Positions 28,101 through 36,877 of a stretch of 64,000 nucleotides of DNA are shown one piece after another. Made by a program: the position numbers and the translations under genes. Position 1 is the stretch's first letter. Each line of letters opens with the position of its first letter. The stretch is from Jeotgalibacillus aurantiacus (lineage in GTDB: Bacteria; Bacillota; Bacilli; Bacillales; Jeotgalibacillaceae). The stretch is from NCBI RefSeq assembly GCF_020595125.1, contig NZ_JACNMS010000001.1, positions 310,001-374,000 on the forward strand, read 5' to 3'. Under the pieces are notes generated by a model. That model was not told the origin of the DNA, searched no databases, and was given only the letters and a program-made list of their open reading frames with translations.

Positions 28101-29246
28101 ATGAAAGTGCTAATTTGGATTGCCGCGATCTGTCTTTGGCTCAGACTGGACTGGCTGATCGGGTTGAAACGCGACCGTCAAACTAAATGCGGAACACATT
28201 ATCCGTGCAGACAGGGTGAAGCAGCCTTTTTTGATGATGGGGTTGTTTGGATGAAACAGCTGGAAGAGGATTGCGCGCTTGCCTCTGCCTCGATCGATAT
28301 GATGTTCTATATTTTCCAGCCGGATGATGCCGGGAAGCGGATGCTTGAGCTGCTCGTGAACAAAGCACGTGAAGGCGTAAAGGTACGTTTGCTGCTTGAT
28401 TCAGTCGGCAGCCGTCCGCTTAGAAAAGCAATAAAGCAATTCAACACAAAAGGTATTTCAATAAAATTCAGCCGCTCTGCTCTGTTTAAGGGCTCGTGGT
28501 TTGACGTGCAGAAACGAAATCATAAAAAGCTGACGGTGATTGACGGAAAGGTTGCGCATGTTGGCGGGTTTAATATTGGTCGGGAGTATCTGCATCTTCA
28601 CCCGGTGCTTTCACCGTGGCGTGACTACCATTTACGGTTAACTGGTAATATTGTGCAGGATTGCGGGCAGGAATTTGAACGTGACTGGTCGCTTAAAGAA
28701 GTTCAGACTGACGGTAAAAATGAGGACGGATATCAGATTGTATCATCGAGTGCGGTGGATCAGGAAACGTTTATTTGCGGACTTTTGTCAAAAGCAAAGA
28801 GTTCCATATTTATCGGATCACCGTATTTCATTCCAACGTCGACTGTTTTTGATTGTCTGATGGACCGTGTAAAACGTGGAGTCCGGCTGACGATTCTCGT
28901 ACCCGGTACGCCGGATCACCCTCTCGTGCAGCCAGCCTCTTACCGTTATTTACGGGCACTTTTGCAAATGGGGGCAGACATTTATCAGCTGCAGCACGGC
29001 TTTTATCACGCCAAGGTCCTGCTGATTGACGATGAACTATGTGATATCGGAACGATGAACTTTGACCGGCGGAGCCTGCTGATCAATGAAGAGTTAAATG
29101 TGATCACGCGTGATCGCAGCGTGATTGAGCCAATGAAGGAAAGCGTGGCAGAGGATCTGATGCAGTCGGTTCAGCTGACAGAAGATGATTTGAAAGTGAA
29201 GCCGTTGAAGGAAAGCGCGGCGTGGTGTATCGGGCATTTGCTGTGA
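28101..29246 (+). CDS. clsB: cardiolipin synthase-like phospholipase D family protein (YwjE/ClsB)
   Basis: A 381-residue membrane-bound phospholipid transphosphatidylase. After one N-terminal membrane helix (LIWIAAICLWLRLDWLIGL), two HKD motifs are present: NHKKLTVIDGKVAHVGG near residue 145 and HAKVLLIDDELCDIGTMNFD near 320. The gene lies divergently next to fadF, as ywjE lies next to ywjF in B. subtilis, where YwjE is a minor cardiolipin synthase. ATG 28101 follows AAAGGAGG. Shorter than the main ClsA type because it has a single membrane anchor. Confidence 0.88.
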   Translation: MKVLIWIAAICLWLRLDWLIGLKRDRQTKCGTHYPCRQGEAAFFDDGVVWMKQLEEDCALASASIDMMFYIFQPDDAGKRMLELLVNKAREGVKVRLLLDSVGSRPLRKAIKQFNTKGISIKFSRSALFKGSWFDVQKRNHKKLTVIDGKVAHVGGFNIGREYLHLHPVLSPWRDYHLRLTGNIVQDCGQEFERDWSLKEVQTDGKNEDGYQIVSSSAVDQETFICGLLSKAKSSIFIGSPYFIPTSTVFDCLMDRVKRGVRLTILVPGTPDHPLVQPASYRYLRALLQMGADIYQLQHGFYHAKVLLIDDELCDIGTMNFDRRSLLINEELNVITRDRSVIEPMKESVAEDLMQSVQLTEDDLKVKPLKESAAWCIGHLL

Positions 29247-29300
29247 GGCAGATGCCTTTTTTGTGATTGGAGTGGTAGGTGATTTGGCGCGGGGACGGGA

Positions 29301-29485
29301 TTCCTTCATTCATGTGACTTATTCGGCCTTTTGAAAAATTAATTCCCTCGTTTCAAAAGTTATATCCTTCTTTCTGGAATTTAATTTCTTCATTAAGGCT
29401 TTGTCCGGTCCTAATTCCTTCACTAACCAACGGAATCCCTTCTTTTGAACGACCGGATTCCTTCACTGCCAGACACAATTCTCTC
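29301..29485 (+). repeat. 21-bp periodic word array, AATTCCTTC family, 5+4 units
   Basis: Word starts at 29301, 29322, 29343, 29364, 29385, then after 30 bp 29415, 29436, 29458 and 29479: spacing 21 x4, 30, 21, 22, 21, identical to the array at 4689. The second unit is TTATTCGGCC, the counterpart of TTATTCAGGC there. It lies between clsB and the peptidase E gene; nothing else is seen in that gap. Confidence 0.85.
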
Positions 29486-29545
29486 ACTCCCCCCTTCTCC
29501 CCAAATATGGTAACCTATTTAAAAACCTCAAGGAGTACAACCCAC

Positions 29546-30133
29546 ATGAGACAAATCATTGCACTATCAGGCGGCGGCTTTTCCACCGGCAGGCATCAGG
29601 ATGACGATTATATCGTGAAGCAGATCAGCAAAACCGGCCCATTAAACGTTTGTTTTATACCAACAGCAAGTGGTGATGCGGCTGGCTACATAGAGAATTT
29701 CCATCATGCTTTTAAAAGCCACCAAACGTCACACATACTTTTTCATCATTTAGCTGAAGCTGATCTCCTTGATCAGGACCTCATTTATATAGGAGGCGGC
29801 CATACTCAGTTGATGCTTTCTAAATGGAGGGAAACAGGATTTGATCTTCGATTGAAGGAAGCGTACGAACGGGGTATTGTGCTTGCGGGCATCAGCGCAG
29901 GTGCGATGTGCTGGTTTGAAGAGTGCTTCAGCGAAGGCGCGAATGAAACTTGGGAGCAGTATGCAGGCCTTGGATTCCTAAAGGGAACACTTTGCCCGCA
30001 CTATCAGGAAAAGGAACGGCAAATTGCTTTTGACCAGTGGTTAGAAGAAGAGAAGATTGAACCTGCTTTTAAGCTGTCAGACCATGAGGGTGTGCATGTT
30101 GTGAATGAGCAGGTTCAGCATTGGTTACTGTAA
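29546..30133 (+). CDS. peptidase E-like serine peptidase (family S51)
   Basis: A 195-residue cytoplasmic protein of the S51/cyanophycinase-like family. It starts MRQIIALSGGGFS. The nucleophile serine lies in the elbow GISAGAMCWF near residue 120, and the catalytic histidine/aspartate are likely in SDHEGVHV. IYIGGGHTQLML is another family landmark. Such enzymes cleave Asp-X dipeptides. ATG 29546 follows AAGGAG. An upstream in-frame ATG was rejected because it has no site. It is convergent with the zinc-finger gene, six bases apart. Confidence 0.85.
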   Translation: MRQIIALSGGGFSTGRHQDDDYIVKQISKTGPLNVCFIPTASGDAAGYIENFHHAFKSHQTSHILFHHLAEADLLDQDLIYIGGGHTQLMLSKWRETGFDLRLKEAYERGIVLAGISAGAMCWFEECFSEGANETWEQYAGLGFLKGTLCPHYQEKERQIAFDQWLEEEKIEPAFKLSDHEGVHVVNEQVQHWLL

Positions 30134-30139
30134 AATCGT

Positions 30140-30442
30140 TTACCAATACGGTTCGTCCTTATTCGAAAGTTCGATTCCGTATGGCAGGATCAGCAATGAC
30201 AGGACAAGAATGATACTCGAAAAGATCAGCAGCTCAGGCAATGAAAAATTGAAGAAAAGTGCAGCTGCAATGATGATAAAGCTGACGAGTCCGGATAAGG
30301 ATGCCGAACGTTTTCTTGATTGTTTAGTGACGTATTGTTTTTCACCGCAATGCGGACATGTGACGCCACTGCTAAAATTCAGAGAGCGTTTCAGCGTTGC
30401 AAGATGGGACCATTTTTGATGACAGTTCTGGCAGCGTGGCAT
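30140..30442 (-). CDS. small CxxC zinc-finger protein with two membrane helices
   Basis: A 100-residue protein starting MPRCQNCHQKW with a second pair CPHCGEKQY about 20 residues later, the spacing of the TIGR04104 (CXXC-20-CXXC) family. A basic segment (KQSRKRSA) precedes two hydrophobic stretches (GLVSFIIIAAALFF and LLIFSSIILVLSLLIL). Found widely in Bacillales without known function. The product probably sits in the membrane with the zinc knuckle in the cytoplasm. ATG is followed by a good AAAGGAGAAA site upstream. Confidence 0.8.
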   Translation of the reverse strand: MPRCQNCHQKWSHLATLKRSLNFSSGVTCPHCGEKQYVTKQSRKRSASLSGLVSFIIIAAALFFNFSLPELLIFSSIILVLSLLILPYGIELSNKDEPYW

Positions 30443-30577
30443 CGACGTTTTCTCCTTTCGCTAGCAAGTATGCTTATCCTTATGGGTGAGGAAGCTTGTT
30501 AACTTTTATACGGATGAGGAGGGCAAAAGTTCCAGTTTTAAGCGAGTGTTTTTTCCGCTAGGGGCAACATGGAACGG

Positions 30578-30758
30578 TACAATTCCATTTTAGAACGATA
30601 CAATAACTCGGCGGAACGTGACAATTCTGTTCATGAACAATACAAAAATCGATGCTGCAAAGTCTAACGATACAAATAAATGTTCATTCGATTGAATACA
30701 TTTTGAAACAGTACAATTCTCAGCTGAATCGATACAATAACTAAACCAAACAGTACAT
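30578..30758 (-). repeat. 21-bp periodic word array, GATACAAT family
   Basis: Words of the form GATACAAT or GTACAATT place TACAA at 30578, 30599, 30620 (GACAA), 30641, then after 30 bp 30671, a degenerate unit near 30692, 30712, 30733 and 30754. This is the same 4-30-5 layout as the inverted AATTCCTTC arrays but with an unrelated word. It lies between the zinc-finger gene and the last gene of the cobalamin operon. No coding potential; no terminator for the cobalamin operon was recognised in 30443-30829. Confidence 0.8.
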
Positions 30759-30829
30759 TTCCCGGAAACAGCCCCGCTCAGTCATAACACGCTCAAAACA
30801 GCCACACTCCGCCAAAACCACCTGCACCC

Positions 30830-31492
30830 TTAAACTCTCCTGCCCACCATCAAACAAGTCGCCGGCCCACCCGATTTACACACATCCACTCCGAAATCAG
30901 GCATGTCAACCGCAACGCCAGCCTGCTCACACAGTCTCCTCCATTCAGCCTCCACGCCACCTGATCCAACCGGCCACAGCACACGCACAGCGGGATCCGC
31001 AAACAGTCTGGCAACCTCAGCCAAACGCGCAACCTGATCAGCCAGCTCTACCACTTCATTTCCTACAAGTGGCTTCCCGACTAAAGACCATTCCAGCCCT
31101 TCTTCAAACTGAAACGCACGTTGCCGCTCACCCATTATCGTGACACCAACCGCTGACTGCAGCAGCGTCATGTTCGTTTCAGAGCTGCCGGTAAGCGTCA
31201 CATCACCTAAAAACCCAAGCTCCGAAAACCCACGTCTCACACCGGCTTCAAGACTTCCCCATGCCTCATCACCGCAAAAGTTATGAAGCACAACAGACTT
31301 CGGCACAGCTCCGGCTGACAGGCCATCAAGCACCGCACAGCGCGTGGCATAATAGGAAACGACATCATAAGGTACCTGCACTTCATCAGCAGGTTTTTCC
31401 CCAATGCCTCCACTATTATCGGTTGTCAACACGATCACATTGTCGCCGGCATGCCATTCCAGCGCATTCCGGCCAAATGGCGATCTATTCAT
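30830..31492 (-). CDS. cblS: probable alpha-ribazole kinase CblS (AIR synthase/PurM-like)
   Basis: A 220-residue protein whose N-terminal half resembles AIR-synthase/ThiL ATP-binding folds: LTTDNSGGIGEKPADEVQVP, then YYATRCAVLDGLSAGAVPKS. In Listeria and Geobacillus such a protein (CblS) phosphorylates alpha-ribazole so the lower ligand can be attached in B12 salvage. Last gene of the cobalamin operon, overlapping the adenosyltransferase stop by eight bases (ATG inside GATGAATAG). The longer frame to 31528 was rejected. Function is inferred from fold and operon. Confidence 0.68.
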   Translation of the reverse strand: MNRSPFGRNALEWHAGDNVIVLTTDNSGGIGEKPADEVQVPYDVVSYYATRCAVLDGLSAGAVPKSVVLHNFCGDEAWGSLEAGVRRGFSELGFLGDVTLTGSSETNMTLLQSAVGVTIMGERQRAFQFEEGLEWSLVGKPLVGNEVVELADQVARLAEVARLFADPAVRVLWPVGSGGVEAEWRRLCEQAGVAVDMPDFGVDVCKSGGPATCLMVGRRV

Positions 31493-32069
31493 CCTTTGAT
31501 TTTTTACCGGTACGAAACACCTTGGCACTGCGGATATACTCTACATCTGAAATGCCTAATCGGAAGTTCACGACACGTGCGCAGGCAAACAGATAATCTG
31601 ATAAACGGTTTAAGTATTGCTGCGGCGTTCCCGGAAGCTCTGCATCTAATTTTGCTAAAGAGACGGTTTGACGTTCAGCGCGGCGCGTCACGGTTCTGGC
31701 AATGTGAAGCGTGGCTGCTGCCGGTGATCCGCCCGGTAAAATAAAGCGCTCGAGATCCGGAGCTTCCTCCATTAATTCATCAATCCGATTTTCAAGCTGC
31801 TCTACCGCTTTCGGGTCAAGCTTCCACTCACGGCGGCTTGACACGTTCGCAAGGTCGCCGCCCGCATCAAACAATTCGTGCTGAATCGCTTCCAGATCTT
31901 CAAGGATGTCAGCAAATTTTTCACGATCAAGTTCTGTAACAGCTTTGCCGACAAAGCTGTTTGCCTCATCAATCGTTCCGTACGCTTCAACGCGCACATC
32001 ATCTTTATACACACGGCCGCCGATTAAGCTCGTCTGGCCTTTATCTCCTGTTTTCGTGTAGATTTTCAT
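31485..32069 (-). CDS. cob(I)alamin adenosyltransferase, PduO type
   Basis: A 194-residue enzyme that transfers adenosyl from ATP to cob(I)alamin, making coenzyme B12. Landmarks are KIYTKTGDKGQTSLIGG at the N terminus (ATP site), GTIDEANSFVG and the ARTVTRRAERQ helix that holds substrate-binding arginine and glutamate. ATG 32067-32069 after GGGAGG gives the conserved start MKIYTKTGD; the open frame further upstream belongs to the preceding gene region. It overlaps the CobU-like gene by four bases. It would supply the cofactor for IcmF. Confidence 0.94.
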   Translation of the reverse strand: MKIYTKTGDKGQTSLIGGRVYKDDVRVEAYGTIDEANSFVGKAVTELDREKFADILEDLEAIQHELFDAGGDLANVSSRREWKLDPKAVEQLENRIDELMEEAPDLERFILPGGSPAAATLHIARTVTRRAERQTVSLAKLDAELPGTPQQYLNRLSDYLFACARVVNFRLGISDVEYIRSAKVFRTGKKSKDE

Positions 32070-32497
32070 ATTTCTATATCCTCCCTTGTTTTCAGGTCCT
32101 CTGAGATACCATACCAGATGCGCGTGACACGCTCCGCTTTTAATGCGGTGAACTGATGACACCAGCCGAGCACGTCGCGGGTGAACCGCTGTGATTGGTC
32201 GATTGGCACGATGCCTTTTGACTGATCCTCACCAATGACGATCACCCGTCTCTCAGGCTTCCCGTTCTCCCATTCCAATAAACGCGCAACCTCCTGCTTC
32301 CATTCATCCACCACTTCATCGCTGTCTCTCTGACCAAATTGATCAAACACCCATTTTTCTAAATGAGTAAACACAATCACATCTCCGGTCCATTTCTCAC
32401 CTGGTCTGTGAATTTCCGTAAAAGATTCTCCTTTTAAAAGCTGTTCACTCACCCATTTCCGTTTGCCGTTGTGGGCACCTCCGATAATAAAGTGCAT
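32066..32497 (-). CDS. CobU-like P-loop protein, divergent second copy
   Basis: A 143-residue protein with a weak P-loop IIGGAHNGKRKWV at the start and, near the end, KGIVPIDQSQRFTRDVLGWCHQ, which matches the GIVP...RFRD..G..NQ segment of adenosylcobinamide kinase/guanylyltransferase CobU. The middle part with the guanylylated histidine is missing. A complete CobU is encoded at 35280-35816, which in turn lacks the GIVP segment. Role unclear: auxiliary kinase or regulator of cobinamide activation. Start ATG follows AGGAGGGG and overlaps the phosphatase gene by 49 bp. Confidence 0.7.
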   Translation of the reverse strand: MHFIIGGAHNGKRKWVSEQLLKGESFTEIHRPGEKWTGDVIVFTHLEKWVFDQFGQRDSDEVVDEWKQEVARLLEWENGKPERRVIVIGEDQSKGIVPIDQSQRFTRDVLGWCHQFTALKAERVTRIWYGISEDLKTREDIEI

Positions 32498-33084
32498 CGT
32501 TCACCCCTCCTGAAGGCTTCGGCATCTTTCCAGACGAGTGTAACGCCCTGTCCATGAAGCGGCTTCCAGTCCCAGAAGTCCTTTTTTTCCGGGGCAAGCT
32601 CAACCAGCAGCCGTCTGATCGGACCGCCGTGAGAGACAATCGCGATATCGCGGACTTCATCCTGATAGCACCATTCACGGATCATGTTCCAGGCATCGAG
32701 CACTCTGCCTGAAAAATCCTCAAACGACTCACCATTTTCAGGCTGCATCAGGGCAGGATTGCTGAGCCACTGGGCAAAATCATCCCGCTTTTGGAGTTCA
32801 TCCGCTTTACGGCCTTCCCATTCACCAAAGTTGATTTCACGAAGGCCGCGGTTGTGAATTTTCGGCTGATCGGGAAACAGGATCTCCGCCGACTCCACAC
32901 AGCGTTTTAAATCGCTGATGATAACACGCTCCGCCTCTGGACGGTGCTCCTTCGTTTCGTGCAGCCGGTCAATTCCGGCTTCTGCAACAGAGACATCTGT
33001 CCAGCCAATATAAATTTTATCCTGATTCTCCTTCGTCACCCCATGACGATAGAGAGATAACACCACACGAGTATCAGACTCCAT
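32449..33084 (-). CDS. cobC: histidine phosphatase, probable alpha-ribazole phosphatase CobC
   Basis: A 211-residue phosphoglycerate-mutase-superfamily enzyme. The RHG motif is in LSLYRHGVTKEN and the second catalytic histidine in AIVSHGGPIRRLL; the acid-base glutamate is likely in REINFGEWEG. In the cobalamin pathway CobC removes phosphate from alpha-ribazole-5'-phosphate or adenosylcobalamin-5'-phosphate. Assignment rests on its place between cobS and the CobU-like gene. ATG 33082-33084 follows AGGAGG; the extended start was rejected. It overlaps cobS by 49 bp. Confidence 0.82.
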   Translation of the reverse strand: MESDTRVVLSLYRHGVTKENQDKIYIGWTDVSVAEAGIDRLHETKEHRPEAERVIISDLKRCVESAEILFPDQPKIHNRGLREINFGEWEGRKADELQKRDDFAQWLSNPALMQPENGESFEDFSGRVLDAWNMIREWCYQDEVRDIAIVSHGGPIRRLLVELAPEKKDFWDWKPLHGQGVTLVWKDAEAFRRGERCTLLSEVPTTANGNG

Positions 33085-33818
33085 AATTCTCCTCCTTCTA
33101 TACACGCACCAAGTGAATCACCGGTCATGCCACCGAATTCTTTTTGAAAAAAGCGCAGGCTGCATAACCTGAATACAACCGCTCCTGTTAAAAGCAGCAG
33201 CATTACCGGCCAAAACTCTACAAATACAAGCAGTCCGGCTGAAAGCAGCACGCCGGATACCGCCAGCAGCTTAAAACTGTCCTTCCTCTGAAGAAATCCT
33301 CTTAAGAAAAAGGCCAGTCCGTCTTTTCTGGCGAGCGGTGCATGGATCAACAGAAGTCCTGCCACTGATCTCGACAATACGAGTATCCAGAATAGCCAGA
33401 TGACATTAATGAGGTCACGGTTTGCCAGATCAATCAGCAGGATCAGCTTAGCTGTTAAAAGCACAATGAGTGATAATACACCAAAGGCACCTACTCTTGG
33501 ATCCTTTAAAATGTCATGCCGTTTCTCTATGTTTCGGTATGAAAAATACGCATCACTCATATCTGTCCAGCCATCCAAATGAAGACCGCCAGTGAACACA
33601 ATAAGACTGACCCAGATCAGAAATGCGATGATCAGCGGACTTGCTGCAAAAAGCCCTTCGGCAAGCGAGATCACACCGTACAAAATCACACTGATCAGCA
33701 GACCTGCCACCGGCAGAAAGCCAATCATCCACGGAACACTTCTGTGGTCCATATTGATTTCCTTCCGCAAGGGGATGACGGTGAAAAACTGAACCATCAG
33801 CAGCCATCCTCTACCCAT
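33036..33818 (-). CDS. cobS: adenosylcobinamide-GDP ribazoletransferase (cobalamin synthase)
   Basis: A 260-residue polytopic membrane enzyme that joins adenosylcobinamide-GDP to alpha-ribazole or its phosphate. It starts with the family pattern LLMVQFFTVIPLRKE and has GGLHLDGWTDMSDAYFS and FGGMTGDSLGACIE, the two conserved acidic motifs, plus about seven hydrophobic segments. Its ATG lies inside the end of cobQ (GATGGGTAG), an eight-base overlap that suggests translational coupling. Confidence 0.95.
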   Translation of the reverse strand: MGRGWLLMVQFFTVIPLRKEINMDHRSVPWMIGFLPVAGLLISVILYGVISLAEGLFAASPLIIAFLIWVSLIVFTGGLHLDGWTDMSDAYFSYRNIEKRHDILKDPRVGAFGVLSLIVLLTAKLILLIDLANRDLINVIWLFWILVLSRSVAGLLLIHAPLARKDGLAFFLRGFLQRKDSFKLLAVSGVLLSAGLLVFVEFWPVMLLLLTGAVVFRLCSLRFFQKEFGGMTGDSLGACIEGGELWSLILVWCYLSIVMG

Positions 33819-35283
33819 CGGATGCCTCCATCAGCTTCCGGATGAGCGGCCAGTCAAGATGCGGCTTCAGCCTGTCCGCAAGCTCATCATACGGGTCCAC
33901 TTCCTCTTTAAGCGGCTTTTCAAGTTTTTTCCCTCTGATGAGATCGAGCACATAGGTGCGTGCCGTTGTTTCTCTAAAAATATCATGCAGATACGTTCCA
34001 ATCAATCGATCCTCCTCAGACAAAAGGCCATCAAGCTCCCCAGTATCAAATTCGATCAACGGTTGAAAACGGCTGCTTTCCTGAGGTAACGTTTCTCCAA
34101 GATGAATTTCATAGCCGGCTACCTTTTCACCGCTTCCGATAAATGTGCCGCGTCGCTGCAGCACCCGCTTTTCCTGACCGAAAACGGTCTCGATATCAAA
34201 TAAGCCAAATCCGTGTTCAGCCGTTGCTTCACCTGAATCGATTCCTTCCGGGTCATGCAGCATCTCCCCCATCATCTGAAAGCCGCCGCAAATGCCCATC
34301 AGCCAGACGCCTTTTTGATGAAAACGCATCAGTGCTTCCTGCCAGCCAAGTTCTTTTAATGTGCGAAGCGCCTGGATCGTACTTTTCGTTCCCGGAAGCA
34401 GGATCAGGTCCGGTGTATGCTTCAAATCCTCCTGCCGTTTCACCCATTCAATCATCACTTCCGGATCAGCGGCAAGCTTTTCAATATCAGTAAAATTCGA
34501 GATAAAAGGCAGGTCAATAATGGCGGCAGACAGCGTTCCTTTACCAGGTGATTGAACGGCACGGACACCTAACGAATCCTCCTGTTCAATGCCGTGATGT
34601 TCAATATAAGGAAGCACCCCGACAACCGGAAGTCCTGTAAAGTCCTCAATCCATTGCACGCCATCATCAAATAAAGCCCGGTCACCCCTGAATTTGTTAA
34701 TGATAATCCCCTTCACCCGGCGACGGTGCTCATCCGGGAGCAGTGCAAGCGTTCCGGCAATACTGGCAAAAACGCCGCCCCGGTCAATGTCCGCAATCAA
34801 TAAAACCGGCACATCAGCCATTTCCGCTACAGCCATATTCACGAGCTCTCTCGACTGCAGATTCATTTCAACCGGACTGCCTGCTCCTTCAATGACCACC
34901 ATCTCAAACTCACGATTTAGTAAAGCAAGTGCTTCCTGAATCGCCTTTTTACCCGTTTCGTAAAATTGCTCCCGATAGTCCATTCCGCTGAAAGAGGCAT
35001 GCCGTTTCCCGAGCAGCACGACTTCCGCAGCGCGGTCATTTTGCGGTTTCAGAAGAATAGGATTCATCCTGACATCTGGTTCAACCCGGGCCGCTTCCGC
35101 CTGAATCCCCTGTGCCCGTCCGATTTCCAGTCCGTCCTTTGTGACATAGGAATTGTTGGACATGTTCTGTGATTTAAACGGTGCCACCCTGATGCCTTCA
35201 TCTGAGAGAATGCGGCAAAACAGTGTAGCGATCAGGCTTTTCCCAACGTCAGATGACGTCCCCTGAAGCATGATTCCTTTCAT
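33811..35283 (-). CDS. cobQ: cobyric acid synthase
   Basis: A 490-residue glutamine-dependent amidotransferase that amidates side chains b, d, e and g of the corrin ring. The N-terminal dethiobiotin-synthetase-like domain starts GIMLQGTSSDVGKSLIATLF. The C-terminal triad GATase has its cysteine in LMGICGGFQMMGEML and histidine in LHDIF. Retaining cobQ in a salvage-only operon is common because CbiZ produces cobyric acid. It overlaps cobU by four bases (ATGA). Confidence 0.95.
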   Translation of the reverse strand: MKGIMLQGTSSDVGKSLIATLFCRILSDEGIRVAPFKSQNMSNNSYVTKDGLEIGRAQGIQAEAARVEPDVRMNPILLKPQNDRAAEVVLLGKRHASFSGMDYREQFYETGKKAIQEALALLNREFEMVVIEGAGSPVEMNLQSRELVNMAVAEMADVPVLLIADIDRGGVFASIAGTLALLPDEHRRRVKGIIINKFRGDRALFDDGVQWIEDFTGLPVVGVLPYIEHHGIEQEDSLGVRAVQSPGKGTLSAAIIDLPFISNFTDIEKLAADPEVMIEWVKRQEDLKHTPDLILLPGTKSTIQALRTLKELGWQEALMRFHQKGVWLMGICGGFQMMGEMLHDPEGIDSGEATAEHGFGLFDIETVFGQEKRVLQRRGTFIGSGEKVAGYEIHLGETLPQESSRFQPLIEFDTGELDGLLSEEDRLIGTYLHDIFRETTARTYVLDLIRGKKLEKPLKEEVDPYDELADRLKPHLDWPLIRKLMEASDG

Positions 35284-35816
35284 GAGACCGCCCCCTTTCT
35301 GACCAGCGCAAGCCCGGATTCCATTTCAATCGCTGTATGACTCAGTTTCACCATCATCTGATTGAGCTCACCGATGATTCTTCTGAAATCAGCCGTCATT
35401 TGATCTGGCCCGCAAGCCTCAGCCAGCACTTCATTTGAAACAATCAGCAGATCATGAGAAAGGGCAGCTTCATTGATAAACGTGCAGCAGTCGTCAAGAA
35501 CCTGATGCTCTTCCGTTCCCGCCATCATCTCATTAGTCAGCCAGGTCGTCACACAGTCCCAGACGATGATGCTCTCTGAAGGCAGTTTTGATATCGCTTC
35601 GCGAATGCGGATCGGCTGCTCGATCGTCAGCCAGTCCTGCCGACTGCGATCTACCTGATGACGGTTTATTCTCTCTTTCATTTCGTGATCAAAGGCAACA
35701 CCTGAAGCGAGATAAACGAGCGGTTTTCGTCCAGTTTCAGCCCGCTTGATCGCTTCACGCTCTGCCCATGCTGTCTTCCCGCTTCTTACGCCTCCGATGA
35801 TGATGACTGTACCCAT
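35280..35816 (-). CDS. cobU: adenosylcobinamide kinase/adenosylcobinamide-phosphate guanylyltransferase
   Basis: A 178-residue P-loop enzyme that phosphorylates adenosylcobinamide and then adds GMP. The P-loop is IIGGVRSGKTAWAE. EMKERINRHQVDRSRQDW holds the histidine position that is guanylylated in Salmonella CobU, and VWDCVTTWLTN and SNEV follow. The usual GxGIVP motif after SNEV reads LAEACGPDQ here, while a separate small protein at 32066-32497 retains GIVP. It overlaps the end of cobD by 31 bp. Confidence 0.9.
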   Translation of the reverse strand: MGTVIIIGGVRSGKTAWAEREAIKRAETGRKPLVYLASGVAFDHEMKERINRHQVDRSRQDWLTIEQPIRIREAISKLPSESIIVWDCVTTWLTNEMMAGTEEHQVLDDCCTFINEAALSHDLLIVSNEVLAEACGPDQMTADFRRIIGELNQMMVKLSHTAIEMESGLALVRKGAVS

Positions 35817-36877
35817 GTTGACAATGCCTCCAGAAGTTTCGTGTTTTGTTCTGCCGTTTTAATCCCTGCTCTCAGCCACTGTCCATCAAGCTGCTGATAG
35901 TTCCATGTGTGGCGCAGGACGAGCCCATGTTCAAGCAGTGATCGCCAAAGGTTTTCTGTATGATCCGGGTCCGGTGGCTGAAGCAGCACATAATTGGCTT
36001 CAGATTGCGTGATCTGAAAACCCATATCCCTCAATGCCTGTTGCAATCTATGCCGCTCAGCCCTGGTCTCTTCTCTTACTTTTCCTGTATACTCTTCGTC
36101 CTTCAGCACCTCTTCCCCTGCTAAAAGCGCGATCGCATTGACATTCCAATGAGGCACCCAGTCACTGACTTTCTGAATAACCGCTTCTTCCGCTAAAAGA
36201 TAACCAAGTCTGAGCCCCGCCAGACTATACATCTTTGTCATAGAGCGAAAGATGATCAGCGCAGCATTGCCTGTCTGATCCGAAAGGGAAAATTCCTCAC
36301 CTGCCATATCAATAAACGCTTCATCAAGCAGAATGGTGCTGCCAGATTTTTCAGCCGTTTCAAGCCAGTCCAGCAGCAGTCTCTCCGGAATTCTGACGCC
36401 GGTAGGGTTATTCGGATTACAAATGAATATCGCACGGTCCGGCTTTGATAAAAACGCATGAATATCAGTTGAATCAGGCAGCCAGCCATTTTCCTGACTT
36501 GTGTAGAATGGAACAGCCTCGGCTCCATTCGCCATAATTACCCGTTCATACTCACTGAAAGCAGGATGAATCACACCCACTTCCCGGTTTCTGAACAGAC
36601 GAAGCACGGTCATCATCAGCTCTGCCGCGCCATTTCCGAGCAGAATCTGATTCTCCCGGACGTGATGTTTTTCAACAATCAGTTTCTTAAGACGAACCCC
36701 ATTCGGATCCGGATAATGAGAGGCAGCGGTCAGCCAGGAAAGCCAGTTTTCTTTCACGCCATCCGGTGGTCCTCCTGCATAGCTGTTTTCACTGAAATCA
36801 ATTACCTGCTCAGGCATGCTGATTCCGAGCTTCTCATATAAAATATGCGGGTTAGCGCCATGTGAAGGTAAGGTCAA
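35786..36877 (-). CDS. cobD: threonine-phosphate decarboxylase (CobD of Salmonella nomenclature)
   Basis: A 363-residue class I/II aminotransferase-fold PLP enzyme that decarboxylates L-threonine-phosphate to aminopropanol phosphate, the linker used by CbiB. It has the N-terminal HGANPHILYEKLG pattern, FICNPNNPTGV, and the PLP lysine in SMTKMYSLAGLRLGY. It starts at a TTG (36875-36877) eight bases after GGATAGGAGG, and the first residues fit the family, so the rare start is favoured. It overlaps cbiB by 26 bp. Confidence 0.9.
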   Translation of the reverse strand: MTLPSHGANPHILYEKLGISMPEQVIDFSENSYAGGPPDGVKENWLSWLTAASHYPDPNGVRLKKLIVEKHHVRENQILLGNGAAELMMTVLRLFRNREVGVIHPAFSEYERVIMANGAEAVPFYTSQENGWLPDSTDIHAFLSKPDRAIFICNPNNPTGVRIPERLLLDWLETAEKSGSTILLDEAFIDMAGEEFSLSDQTGNAALIIFRSMTKMYSLAGLRLGYLLAEEAVIQKVSDWVPHWNVNAIALLAGEEVLKDEEYTGKVREETRAERHRLQQALRDMGFQITQSEANYVLLQPPDPDHTENLWRSLLEHGLVLRHTWNYQQLDGQWLRAGIKTAEQNTKLLEALSTWVQSSSSEA

